Shown here piece after piece: positions 1 to 7,396 of a stretch of DNA of 64,000 bases. This DNA comes from Gallaecimonas sp045291545. Its GTDB lineage: Bacteria; Pseudomonadota; Gammaproteobacteria; Enterobacterales; Gallaecimonadaceae. Positions within the stretch are counted from its first letter, which is position 1. Each line of letters begins with the position of its first letter. The translations under genes were made by a program, and so were the position numbers. The notes under the pieces were generated by a model. It had not been told where the DNA came from. It searched no databases and saw only the letters and a list, made by a program, of their open reading frames with translations. The stretch covers positions 434,001 to 498,000 of the forward strand of contig NZ_CP149514.1 in assembly GCF_045291545.1 (NCBI RefSeq), in the 5' to 3' direction.

Positions 1-2389
1 CCAGCGGTGCACTGTCGTTGTTTTTAGGCGGGGTTAATACCTGACGCCACTCGCCGGCATAGCTGTACAAATCTCCCCCTTCAAAATAGCGCCGGGAAAA
101 AGGCTGCAACGGGTGTTGCTGCACTGTGGGGGGCTGCTGCCAGCCGCTTTGAAGGTAATCCTGCAACTGCCCGAGCAGCACCGACGGTGGCCGCTCGCTG
201 TTGTCTTGTACGCTGGCCCCTATCCAGGACAAATAGAGGCCATCGCGGGCGGACAGTATGGCCTCAAGAAACAGGTAGCGATCGTCTTCACGCCGGGAGC
301 GATCGCCTGGTCGGTACTGGCCGGGTTGTGCCATCAGATCAAAATCAACCGGGGCCACCGAGCGGGGATAGTCGCCGTCATTGAGACCAAGGATGCAAAC
401 CTGGCGAAAGGGAATGGCCCGCATCGGCATCAAGGTGGCAAAGTTCACTGAACCGGCCAAAAAACGCTGGGCCAGGCCGCCGTCATCCAAGGCGCCCAGC
501 CAGGCATCACGTACCAGATGCAATGGCACCGGCGTGGCAAAGGCGGCCTCCTGGCAGTGTTCCTGCCAGCTGTCCAGGGCCTGGGTCAGTTGTTCCAGGG
601 TGAGCCGGTCATCGGCACTTTGCGCCATAAACAATCCTGCCAGCAGCTCTCGTAGCAGTGGCGCCCATTGTTCGGGGCTGTGCAGCTGGCGCAGTTGCTG
701 CCAGAAGTGCTCAAGAGTGGCCAGTAAATCTGCCAGGCTACCGGCGGCGCCGGCGGCCAGGCCGGCTACCTCATCATAAGGTTCAATTCCGGCAAAGGCG
801 CCCTGGGCACCCTGGGCATAACCCAGCAGCCACCGTTGCATACCAAACTGCCAACTGTTTTGTTCCAGTGCTGGCAACCCCAGGCTTTGCCGCTGCTGGC
901 CGTTCAGGCCCCAGCGGATGCCGGCGCCGCTGATCCAGTTTTTTAGGCCAGGCAGATCGCTGTCGTTGAGCTCAAAGCGGGCGCGTACGGCCGCGACATC
1001 CAGCAAGTCAGCCAGGTCGCTGACAGTGAACCGCCACTGCGGCAGCGTCAGCAGTTTGTCCAGTGCCTGTAACAGCGGGTTGATTTCGCGTTCGCTGCGA
1101 TCAGACAGGGTGTAGGGAATAAAGCGGGGATCCTGACGGTCCAGCTGCCCGAAAACCGCGTCGATATGCGGTGCATAACCCTGAATATCCGGTGTCATGA
1201 CAATGATGTCACGGGGCCGTAAGCCGCGCTCTAATTGCGTCAGCAAAAAGTCCTGCAAGATCTCCACTTCCCGCTGGCGGCTATGCGCACTGATCAGCCG
1301 AATCGAATCATCCTGGTTGCTTCGGGGCGTATCCGGTAACGGGTTCAGATCGAGGATATCCTGCTGTAACTGGCCCAGTACGGTGGCACTGTAATCACTG
1401 AACAAATCAATTTGCTGAAAGTGCTGGCGGTAATGGTCGGGTTCGTCATAACGGCTGAGCAGGCCGATGTAGTCTCGCCCCTGTTTTCCCCAGGCGGCCA
1501 GCAGCGGGTTGGCGGTGCTGTGCAGGGCATCGTCATCCAGTATTGCCGGAAGCCCCGGCTTGCGTTGCTGGCGTTTTTGCTCCAGACGCAGAAGTTCGCG
1601 GCCATCAACGATATCGCCCCAGAAGTGGCGGCAGGGATTGGCTACAAACAGCAGTACCTGCATGTGCTGACTGAGTGCGTCCAGGGCATCAAGAACCTGG
1701 CTCGGCAGTGATGAAATACCAAACACAATCAGCCGCTTAGGTAGATCATCTGGCAATGCGGTTAAGGCGTTGGCGGCCGCCAGAAACTGCTGGTGCAGGG
1801 CTGAACGGGATAACTGCTGCTGGTGGCAACTGACATCAGCCTGCAAACGGCGCCACAGTTCGGCTTGCCATGGCTCAGTCAGTGCTACGGGTTCACCATT
1901 GGGGCGGCGTAGCCGGTCGTGGCCGGCCTCCCAGTCGGCCAGCCAATCTGCCCGGTACATCTGGTATTGGTCAAAAATATCGGCCAGTTTTTGCGCCAGT
2001 TGCCAAGTCTTGCGGCCATCTTCATCGTCGGCCATAAAACGCTCGAGCGGGGCAAACACCGGCTCTTTGGTCAGGGTCGGCAACAATCGCAATAAGCGCC
2101 AGCGTAACCGCGGTTTATCAAAAGGAGAGTGGCGAGGCACCTGCTCGCTGCCCAGAACGGCCCGGTAAGCCTGCCAGAGAAAGCGCGCGGGCATTTGCAT
2201 GGCGGTGGCGGCGCAGATACCGGTAGCTTCGGCCAGCCCCAGCTTCAACCACTGCGCCATGCCATTGGACTGCACCAAAAAGGTCTCGTTTTGTAATGGC
2301 GGTGGCGGGTTTGCGGTCAGGTACTGCACCAGCAGGTCACGCAAATCGTCGAGCTTGTTACCCTGAATGATGGCCAGTCCGGTTTCCAT
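1..2389 (-). CDS. recC: RecBCD exonuclease V subunit RecC (3' end outside window)
   Basis: RecC is the Chi-recognising, inactive-helicase subunit of the RecBCD nuclease/helicase that processes double-strand breaks. About 796 codons are visible; E. coli RecC has 1122, so roughly the last 330 residues lie left of the window. Reading the minus strand gives a continuous frame with RecC signatures: LVQSNGMAQWLKL near residue 40, NPLLAAWGKQGRDYI, RDIIVMTPDIQGYAPHI, SGIRWGLNG, LAGSVNFATLMPMRAIPF and RSRREDDRYLFLEAI. The chosen ATG gives METGLAIIQGNKL and lines up with the E. coli start. No strong Shine-Dalgarno sequence precedes it, so the exact start is less certain than the identity. recB and recD are not in the visible part; they would be expected further left. 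Confidence 0.95.
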   Translation of the reverse strand, partial: METGLAIIQGNKLDDLRDLLVQYLTANPPPPLQNETFLVQSNGMAQWLKLGLAEATGICAATAMQMPARFLWQAYRAVLGSEQVPRHSPFDKPRLRWRLLRLLPTLTKEPVFAPLERFMADDEDGRKTWQLAQKLADIFDQYQMYRADWLADWEAGHDRLRRPNGEPVALTEPWQAELWRRLQADVSCHQQQLSRSALHQQFLAAANALTALPDDLPKRLIVFGISSLPSQVLDALDALSQHMQVLLFVANPCRHFWGDIVDGRELLRLEQKRQQRKPGLPAILDDDALHSTANPLLAAWGKQGRDYIGLLSRYDEPDHYRQHFQQIDLFSDYSATVLGQLQQDILDLNPLPDTPRSNQDDSIRLISAHSRQREVEILQDFLLTQLERGLRPRDIIVMTPDIQGYAPHIDAVFGQLDRQDPRFIPYTLSDRSEREINPLLQALDKLLTLPQWRFTVSDLADLLDVAAVRARFELNDSDLPGLKNWISGAGIRWGLNGQQRQSLGLPALEQNSWQFGMQRWLLGYAQGAQGAFAGIEPYDEVAGLAAGAAGSLADLLATLEHFWQQLRQLHSPEQWAPLLRELLAGLFMAQSADDRLTLEQLTQALDSWQEHCQEAAFATPVPLHLVRDAWLGALDDGGLAQRFLAGSVNFATLMPMRAIPFRQVCILGLNDGDYPRSVAPVDFDLMAQPGQYRPGDRSRREDDRYLFLEAILSARDGLYLSWIGASVQDNSERPPSVLLGQLQDYLQSGWQQPPTVQQHPLQPFSRRYFEGGDLYSYAGEWRQVLTPPKNNDSAPL

Positions 2390-2521
2390 ATCTGCTTCAT
2401 TGCTGCTTCGCCTTAGGGCTATCTTACGTTGCCTTGGGGCTGCTATGCCATGGGCGTAAAACCATAGTCAGTGTTGAGTGGCTGCAGGTACACTGGCGGT
2501 AATAACAAAAGGGGCTTTGTG

Positions 2522-2920
2522 GTGGAGCAATTTTTTCAGGCACTGACGCCGTATCTGCAATGGCTGGCGATTGTTGGTTTTGTCATGGCGCTGGCCTCCA
2601 TGCTGGTGATCCCCTGGCTTATTGTCAAAATGCCGGTGGATTATTTTGTGCGCCAACGCCGGCCACGGCACTGGACCCCCTGGACCATGCTCTGGTGGTT
2701 GTTGCGTAACCTGCTGGCAGTGGTGCTGTTTGTGGCCGGCTTTTTGATGCTGTTTTTACCCGGCCAGGGGTTACTGACGTTGCTGATAGCGGTCGTGGTG
2801 TCGGATCTGCCGGGCAAGTACTGGCTGGAGCAGCGGATCATTCGCCAGCACAGCATCTTAAAAGCCATCAACTGGATCCGCGCACGTTACCATCGTTTAC
2901 CGATCCTCACCCCGGACTGA
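2522..2920 (+). CDS. Small inner-membrane protein, PGPGW-like
   Basis: Product of 132 residues with two or three hydrophobic segments: residues 1-30 after the start, then LLAVVLFVAGFLMLFLPG and LLTLLIAVVV. The FLPGQG turn between hydrophobic stretches, followed by a short basic cytoplasmic helix ending in RARYHRLP, resembles the putative transmembrane PGPGW family. That is recognition by eye only. The GTG start was chosen because an AGGGG Shine-Dalgarno lies 7 bases upstream; an ATG 51 bases further up would add a poorly conserved leader. It sits alone between divergent recC and co-directional qorA. Function unknown. Confidence 0.7.
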   Translation: MEQFFQALTPYLQWLAIVGFVMALASMLVIPWLIVKMPVDYFVRQRRPRHWTPWTMLWWLLRNLLAVVLFVAGFLMLFLPGQGLLTLLIAVVVSDLPGKYWLEQRIIRQHSILKAINWIRARYHRLPILTPD

Positions 2921-2996
2921 CTCTTCGCCTAAAGCCGCACAGTCATTGTTGCCTGCGGCAGTTATACTCGGCCGATGACCGGATAAAGGAGGCAGT

Positions 2997-3974
2997 ATGA
3001 ACCATGCCATTGAATTAAAAGAAAATGGCGGCCCAGAGGTGTTGCAGTGGGTCGACAAGCCATTGGTTGCTCCCGGCCCAGGCCAGGTGCGAGTTAAAAA
3101 CCACGCAGTTGGCCTTAATTTTATTGATATCTATGTGCGTAGTGGCCTTTACCCGGTGACCGAGTTTCCCTGTGGTCTGGGCACGGAAGGGGCCGGGGTG
3201 GTGGACGCCATCGGCGCCGACGTCAGCGGCCTGGCGGTGGGTGACCGGGTGGCTTACGCCCAAGGGCCGCTGGGCGCCTACAGCCAGTATCACTGCCTGC
3301 CAGCTGACAAACTGGTTCGGCTACCAGAGAGTATCGGTTTTGACACTGCCGCGGCGATGATGCTCAAGGGCCTGACCGTACAGTACCTGCTGCGTCAGTG
3401 TGCGCCATTAAAAACCGGTGATGTGGTGCTGTTTCATGCTGCTGCCGGCGGCGTTGGGTTAATTGCCTGCCAGTGGGCCAGGGCACTGGGGGTCAAACTC
3501 ATTGGCACCGTTTCCAGTGCTGCAAAAGCCGACCTGGCCAAGGCCAATGGCGCCTGGGCAACCATCAACTACAGCCATGAAGATGTGGCGCAGCGGGTAC
3601 ATGAGCTGACAGAGGGCCGTGGCTGTGATGTGGTTTACGACTCTGTAGGTAAAGATACCTGGCTGGCCTCACTGGATTGCCTTAAACCCCGGGGCTTGAT
3701 GGTGAGCTTTGGTAATGCTTCCGGGCCGGTTACCGGTGTTGATTTGGCGATTCTGAATCAGAAAGGATCGCTGTTTGTCACCCGCCCCAGCCTCAACGGC
3801 TATGCCGATACGCCGGCGCGGCTACAAATGATGGCCGATGATCTCTTTGATGTGGTGGAAAAGGGCCAGGTGAACATACGTATCGGCCAACGCTTTGCAT
3901 TGAAGGATGCGGCCCTGGCGCAGCAGGCGCTGGCTAGCCGCCAGACCACCGGCTCCACGGTTTTATTGCCTTAA
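2997..3974 (+). CDS. qorA: NADPH:quinone oxidoreductase (QorA)
   Basis: Cytosolic zeta-crystallin-type medium-chain reductase that uses NADPH to reduce quinones. At 325 residues it is close to E. coli QorA (327). It has the GroES-like N-terminal domain with GLNFIDIYVRSGLYP near residue 40, the GTEGAGVV segment, and the Rossmann motif AAAGGVGL near residue 150 for NADPH binding. No zinc-binding cysteine cluster is present, as expected for the family. A strong AAAGGAGG Shine-Dalgarno supports the ATG. In E. coli qorA lies between pspG and dnaB; here dnaB is about 9 kb downstream. Confidence 0.95.
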   Translation: MNHAIELKENGGPEVLQWVDKPLVAPGPGQVRVKNHAVGLNFIDIYVRSGLYPVTEFPCGLGTEGAGVVDAIGADVSGLAVGDRVAYAQGPLGAYSQYHCLPADKLVRLPESIGFDTAAAMMLKGLTVQYLLRQCAPLKTGDVVLFHAAAGGVGLIACQWARALGVKLIGTVSSAAKADLAKANGAWATINYSHEDVAQRVHELTEGRGCDVVYDSVGKDTWLASLDCLKPRGLMVSFGNASGPVTGVDLAILNQKGSLFVTRPSLNGYADTPARLQMMADDLFDVVEKGQVNIRIGQRFALKDAALAQQALASRQTTGSTVLLP

Positions 3975-3991
3975 ACTGCTGCCGGGCAGCG

Positions 3992-4339
3992 TTAGCTGGC
4001 CCGGCGGCGTAACAAGGTTCCGACAATCGCTATTCCCAGCAGGCCACCGGCCATATCAAGCAAGATATCCTGCCAGGCTAGTGCCTGCTGGTAGCCATAC
4101 ATAATGCATACTTCCTGTACCACTGGCAGCACGGTTGCCGGCAGTAGCTGCCAGCGTAGTGGCAGTGCTGGCCAGGCCCAGCAGCTCAGCATGCTGATCA
4201 GAGCAAAGGTCAGTAGGTGCAGCTCAGTATGCCAATGGCCAGTAATACCGGCCAGCTCTGGCAAAAAAGCGCCGCTGATCAACACGACGATGACAATGGC
4301 ATACAGGCGATAGCGCAGCCAGCCAGGTACATTGAGCAT
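3992..4339 (-). CDS. VanZ-like membrane protein
   Basis: A 115-residue protein with about four transmembrane segments. The C-terminal part, with WQDILLDMAGGLLGIAIV, matches the VanZ-like pattern of an acidic pair followed by a glycine-rich helix, and an acidic/histidine loop (GHWHTELHLLTFALISML) lies in the middle. VanZ-like proteins are small integral membrane proteins of mostly unknown role; the name does not imply glycopeptide resistance. It is convergent with qorA and separated from purD upstream by a terminator, so it is probably transcribed alone. Confidence 0.8.
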   Translation of the reverse strand: MLNVPGWLRYRLYAIVIVVLISGAFLPELAGITGHWHTELHLLTFALISMLSCWAWPALPLRWQLLPATVLPVVQEVCIMYGYQQALAWQDILLDMAGGLLGIAIVGTLLRRRAS

Positions 4340-4411
4340 GATTACATCCCATAACAGCGAAGGCGCTTACCCTAAGAGAGCCGCTCCGGCAGCGCAATGG
4401 TCAAGGCAAGA

Positions 4412-4435
4412 AAAAACCGGCCTGGGCCGGTTTTT
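4412..4435 (-). terminator. Terminator after purD
   Basis: Stem CCGGC/GCCGG with a CTGG loop, flanked by A5-6 and T5 tracts, lying 3 bases beyond the purD stop codon. The A and T tracts make it usable in both directions, but only purD ends here. Confidence 0.85.
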
Positions 4436-4437
4436 GC

Positions 4438-5718
4438 TCAGCTTTCCCGGTTGATGGCCCGGTAGCCGATATCGGTGCGGAAGAAGGCCCCCTGCCAGTG
4501 GATAGCATCTACCCCTTGGTAAGCGGCTTGCTGCGCAGCCTTGACGGTATCGCCCAGAGCGGTCACGCACAGTACCCGGCCACCACTGGTGACCACCTGA
4601 TCGCCCTCACGACGGGTGCCGGCATGGAACACCTTGACCTGTTCAGGCACCTGTTCAAGGCCTTGGATTGGGTCACCTTTACGTGGGCTGGCCGGGTAGT
4701 GCTCGGCGGCCATCACCACGCCAACGGCGGGGCGCGGGTCCCACGGCACATCGCCAACGGTATCGAGCTTGCCGTCGACGGCAGCCAGGCACAGCTGAAC
4801 CAAATCCGCCTGCAGCCGCAGCATGATCGGCTGGGTTTCCGGGTCGCCGAAGCGGCAGTTAAATTCGATAACCTTGGGAGCACCACTACCGTCAATCATC
4901 AGGCCTGCGTACAAAAAGCCGGTGTAGGGGGTGCCATCGGCTTTCATGCCACGGACGGTCGGCAGGATGATCTCATCCATAATGCGCTGTTCAATGGCGG
5001 CGGTAACTACCGGCGCCGGGCTGTAGGCGCCCATGCCGCCGGTATTGGGGCCGGTATCGCCATTGCCAACCCGTTTGTGGTCCTGGCTGGTGGCCATGCT
5101 AAGCACGTGTTCGCCGTCCACCATGACGATAAAACTGGCTTCTTCACCATCAAGAAAATCTTCAATGACCACGCGGGCGCCGGCATCGCCAAAGGCATTG
5201 CCTGAGAGCATGTCGCGAACAGCGGCGCTGGCTTCGTCCAGCGTCATGGCCACAATTACCCCTTTACCGGCGGCCAGGCCGTCTGCTTTGACGACAATTG
5301 GCGCGCCGCGCTGTTGCAGGTAAGCCAGCGCCGGTTCGACCTCGGTAAAGGTTTGGTACTGGGCAGTAGGAATGCCGTGGCGGGCCAGAAAGTCTTTGGA
5401 AAAGGCCTTGGAGCCTTCCAGTTGTGCGGCCGCCTGGGTCGGACCAAAAATAGCCAAACCGGCAGCGCGGAAGGTGTCGACAACGCCTTCTACCAATGGC
5501 GCTTCCGGGCCGACAATGGTCAGCGCCACGTCATTTTCCCGGGCAAAGGCCAGCAGGGCTTCATTGCCGGCCACGGCGACATTTTCCAGCTTCGGCTCTA
5601 AGGCCGTGCCGGCATTGCCGGGGGCAACAAAAACGGTACTGACCTGCGGGCTTTGGGCGGCCTTCCAGGCCAGTGCATGTTCGCGGCCACCGCCGCCAAT
5701 AACCAGTATTTTCATCAC
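4438..5718 (-). CDS. purD: Phosphoribosylamine-glycine ligase (GARS)
   Basis: Step 2 of de novo purine synthesis: ATP-dependent joining of glycine to phosphoribosylamine. It is 426 residues, normal for the family. It starts MKILVIGGGGREHALAWK (second Met of MMK), has the ATP-grasp signature ADGLAAGKGVIVA near residue 145, and the RFGDPETQ metal/ATP motif near residue 290. It is the second gene of a purHD operon, 6 bases downstream of purH with AAGGAG before the start, and ends in its own terminator. Regulation by PurR is inferred from the operator ahead of purH. Confidence 0.97.
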   Translation of the reverse strand: MMKILVIGGGGREHALAWKAAQSPQVSTVFVAPGNAGTALEPKLENVAVAGNEALLAFARENDVALTIVGPEAPLVEGVVDTFRAAGLAIFGPTQAAAQLEGSKAFSKDFLARHGIPTAQYQTFTEVEPALAYLQQRGAPIVVKADGLAAGKGVIVAMTLDEASAAVRDMLSGNAFGDAGARVVIEDFLDGEEASFIVMVDGEHVLSMATSQDHKRVGNGDTGPNTGGMGAYSPAPVVTAAIEQRIMDEIILPTVRGMKADGTPYTGFLYAGLMIDGSGAPKVIEFNCRFGDPETQPIMLRLQADLVQLCLAAVDGKLDTVGDVPWDPRPAVGVVMAAEHYPASPRKGDPIQGLEQVPEQVKVFHAGTRREGDQVVTSGGRVLCVTALGDTVKAAQQAAYQGVDAIHWQGAFFRTDIGYRAINRES

Positions 5719-5724
5719 GGCTCC

Positions 5725-7287
5725 TTAGTGGCGGAAGTGGCGCATGCCGGTAAAGACCATGGCGATGCCGGCTTCGTCAGCAGCCTTGATCACCTCTTCA
5801 TCACGGATCGAGCCGCCCGGCTGGATCACCGCTTTGATACCGGCTTTGGCGGCGGCATCAATACCGTCGCGGAACGGGAAAAAGGCGTCGGACGCCATCA
5901 CCGACCCCGGTACTTCCAGGCCTTCGTCAGCGGCTTTGATACCGGCAATTTTAGCGGAGTAAACGCGGCTCATCTGACCGGCGCCAACGCCGATGGTCAT
6001 CTGGTTTTTGGCATAGACGATGGCATTGGACTTCACATATTTGGCAACTTTCCAGGCAAACAGCAGGTCGGCAATTTCTTCCGCACTGGGCGCCCGGCGG
6101 GTAACCACTTGCAGATCGGCGGCACTGACCATGCCCTGGTCGGCATCCTGTACCAGCAAGCCACCATTAACCCGCTTGTAATCGAGCGCCGGTGGCCGTG
6201 CCGACCACTGGCCGCAGGCCAGCAAACGGACATTGGTTTTAGCGGCGCAGACTTCACGTGCTGCGGCCGAGACGCTGGGGGCAATGATCACTTCGACAAA
6301 CTGACGTTCAATGATGGCTTTGGCAGTATCGCCATCCAGTTCGCGGTTAAAGGCAATGATGCCGCCAAAGGCACTGGTCGGGTCGGTCTGAAATGCCCGG
6401 TCGTAGGCTTCCAGAATGTTAGCGCCGATGGCTACGCCACAAGGATTGGCGTGCTTGACGACGACACAGGCCGGTTCAGCAAAGGCTTTTACGCATTCCA
6501 GTGCGGCGTCGGTATCGGCAATGTTGTTGTAAGACAAAGCCTTGCCCTGCAGTTGCTCGGCTGTGGCCACGGACGCTTCTGTGGGGTTTTGCTGCACATA
6601 AAAAGCCGCCTTTTGGTGGCTGTTTTCGCCATAACGCAGGTCCTGCTTTTTGTGGAACTGACTGTTAAAAGTGCGTGGGAAGGGGCTGTCGCTGAACATT
6701 GTGCCAAAGTGGTTGGCAATCATGCCGTCATAGGCGGCGGTATGTTCAAAGGCCCGGATCGCCAGATCAAAACGGGTGTCAAAATGCAGGCTGCCCTGAT
6801 TGTCATCCATTTCCTTGAGGATGCGCGGGTAGTCACTACTGTTAACAACAATCGCCACGTCTTTGTGGTTTTTGGCGGCGGAGCGAACCATGGTCGGGCC
6901 GCCAATGTCGATATTCTCAACCGCATCCTCGAAGGTGCTGTCGGGGCGGGCCACGGTGTCAGCAAAGGGGTAGAGGTTTACCACCACCATATCGATGGGG
7001 TCGATGCCGTGCTCGGTCATCACAGCGTCATCAATGCCGCGACGGCCAAGAATACCGCCGTGAATTTTCGGGTGTAGTGTCTTTACCCGACCGTCCATCA
7101 TTTCGGCAAAGCCGGTGTAGTCAGCCACTTCGGTCACGGCAATGCCGTGCTCTTTGAGCAGGCGATAAGTACCGCCAGTCGACAGCAGGGCAACGCCTTT
7201 TGCGCTGAGGGCTTTGGCGAAGTCGGTAATACCGGTTTTGTCAGATACGCTAATAAGGGCGCGACGAATGGGACGGGCGTCTGGCAT
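5725..7287 (-). CDS. purH: Bifunctional AICAR transformylase / IMP cyclohydrolase
   Basis: Catalyses the last two steps of IMP synthesis, formylating AICAR and closing the ring. 520 residues. The N-terminal IMP cyclohydrolase domain carries LISVSDKTGI and the ENIDIGGPTMVRSAAKNH block; the C-terminal transformylase domain contains RYGENSHQ, KHANPCGVA and DAFFPFRDGID, and the protein ends GMRHFRH as in E. coli. The second in-frame ATG (MPDARPIRRAL) was chosen over one 18 bases upstream because it aligns exactly with the E. coli start and leaves a 5' leader of about 25 bases after the likely -10 hexamer. A 474-codon open frame on the opposite strand is a shadow. Confidence 0.97.
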   Translation of the reverse strand: MPDARPIRRALISVSDKTGITDFAKALSAKGVALLSTGGTYRLLKEHGIAVTEVADYTGFAEMMDGRVKTLHPKIHGGILGRRGIDDAVMTEHGIDPIDMVVVNLYPFADTVARPDSTFEDAVENIDIGGPTMVRSAAKNHKDVAIVVNSSDYPRILKEMDDNQGSLHFDTRFDLAIRAFEHTAAYDGMIANHFGTMFSDSPFPRTFNSQFHKKQDLRYGENSHQKAAFYVQQNPTEASVATAEQLQGKALSYNNIADTDAALECVKAFAEPACVVVKHANPCGVAIGANILEAYDRAFQTDPTSAFGGIIAFNRELDGDTAKAIIERQFVEVIIAPSVSAAAREVCAAKTNVRLLACGQWSARPPALDYKRVNGGLLVQDADQGMVSAADLQVVTRRAPSAEEIADLLFAWKVAKYVKSNAIVYAKNQMTIGVGAGQMSRVYSAKIAGIKAADEGLEVPGSVMASDAFFPFRDGIDAAAKAGIKAVIQPGGSIRDEEVIKAADEAGIAMVFTGMRHFRH

Positions 7288-7319
7288 GAGTAAGTCTCTT
7301 GGCATGGAAAAGCGGCTGC

Positions 7320-7342
7320 ATTCTACACGAAAACGTTTCCTT
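7320..7342 (-). promoter_or_regulatory. PurR-type operator and -10 element of purHD
   Basis: Positions 7327-7342 read ACGAAAACGTTTCCTT, matching the 16-base PurR palindrome consensus ACGCAAACGTTTGCGT at 13 positions, including the whole AAACGTTT core. A TAGAAT -10 hexamer for the purH strand lies at 7320-7325, so the operator would overlap the promoter spacer, the usual position for PurR repression. Operator identity is inferred from the match; a purR gene is not in the window. Confidence 0.7.
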
Positions 7343-7355
7343 TTTGCTTACCAGA

Positions 7356-7382
7356 ATAAAAAAAGGCCCTCAACAGAGGGCC
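7356..7382 (-). terminator. Terminator after asmA
   Basis: Stem GGCCCTC/GAGGGCC with an AACA loop. On the minus strand it is followed by T7. It lies 15 bases past the asmA-like stop codon and just upstream of the purH promoter. Confidence 0.85.
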
Positions 7383-7396
7383 GGTACGGTGCGGGT

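Noticed and set aside
113..2168. Several open frames on the plus strand at the left end
   Set aside because: All lie opposite the continuous recC frame, which runs off the window edge without a stop.
4498..5205. 235-codon open frame opposite purD
   Set aside because: Shadow of purD; no ribosome-binding site or recognisable domain.
5653..7077. 474-codon open frame on the plus strand opposite purH
   Set aside because: purH is unmistakable on the minus strand; the antisense frame arises from its codon bias in G+C-rich DNA, and the product resembles no protein family.
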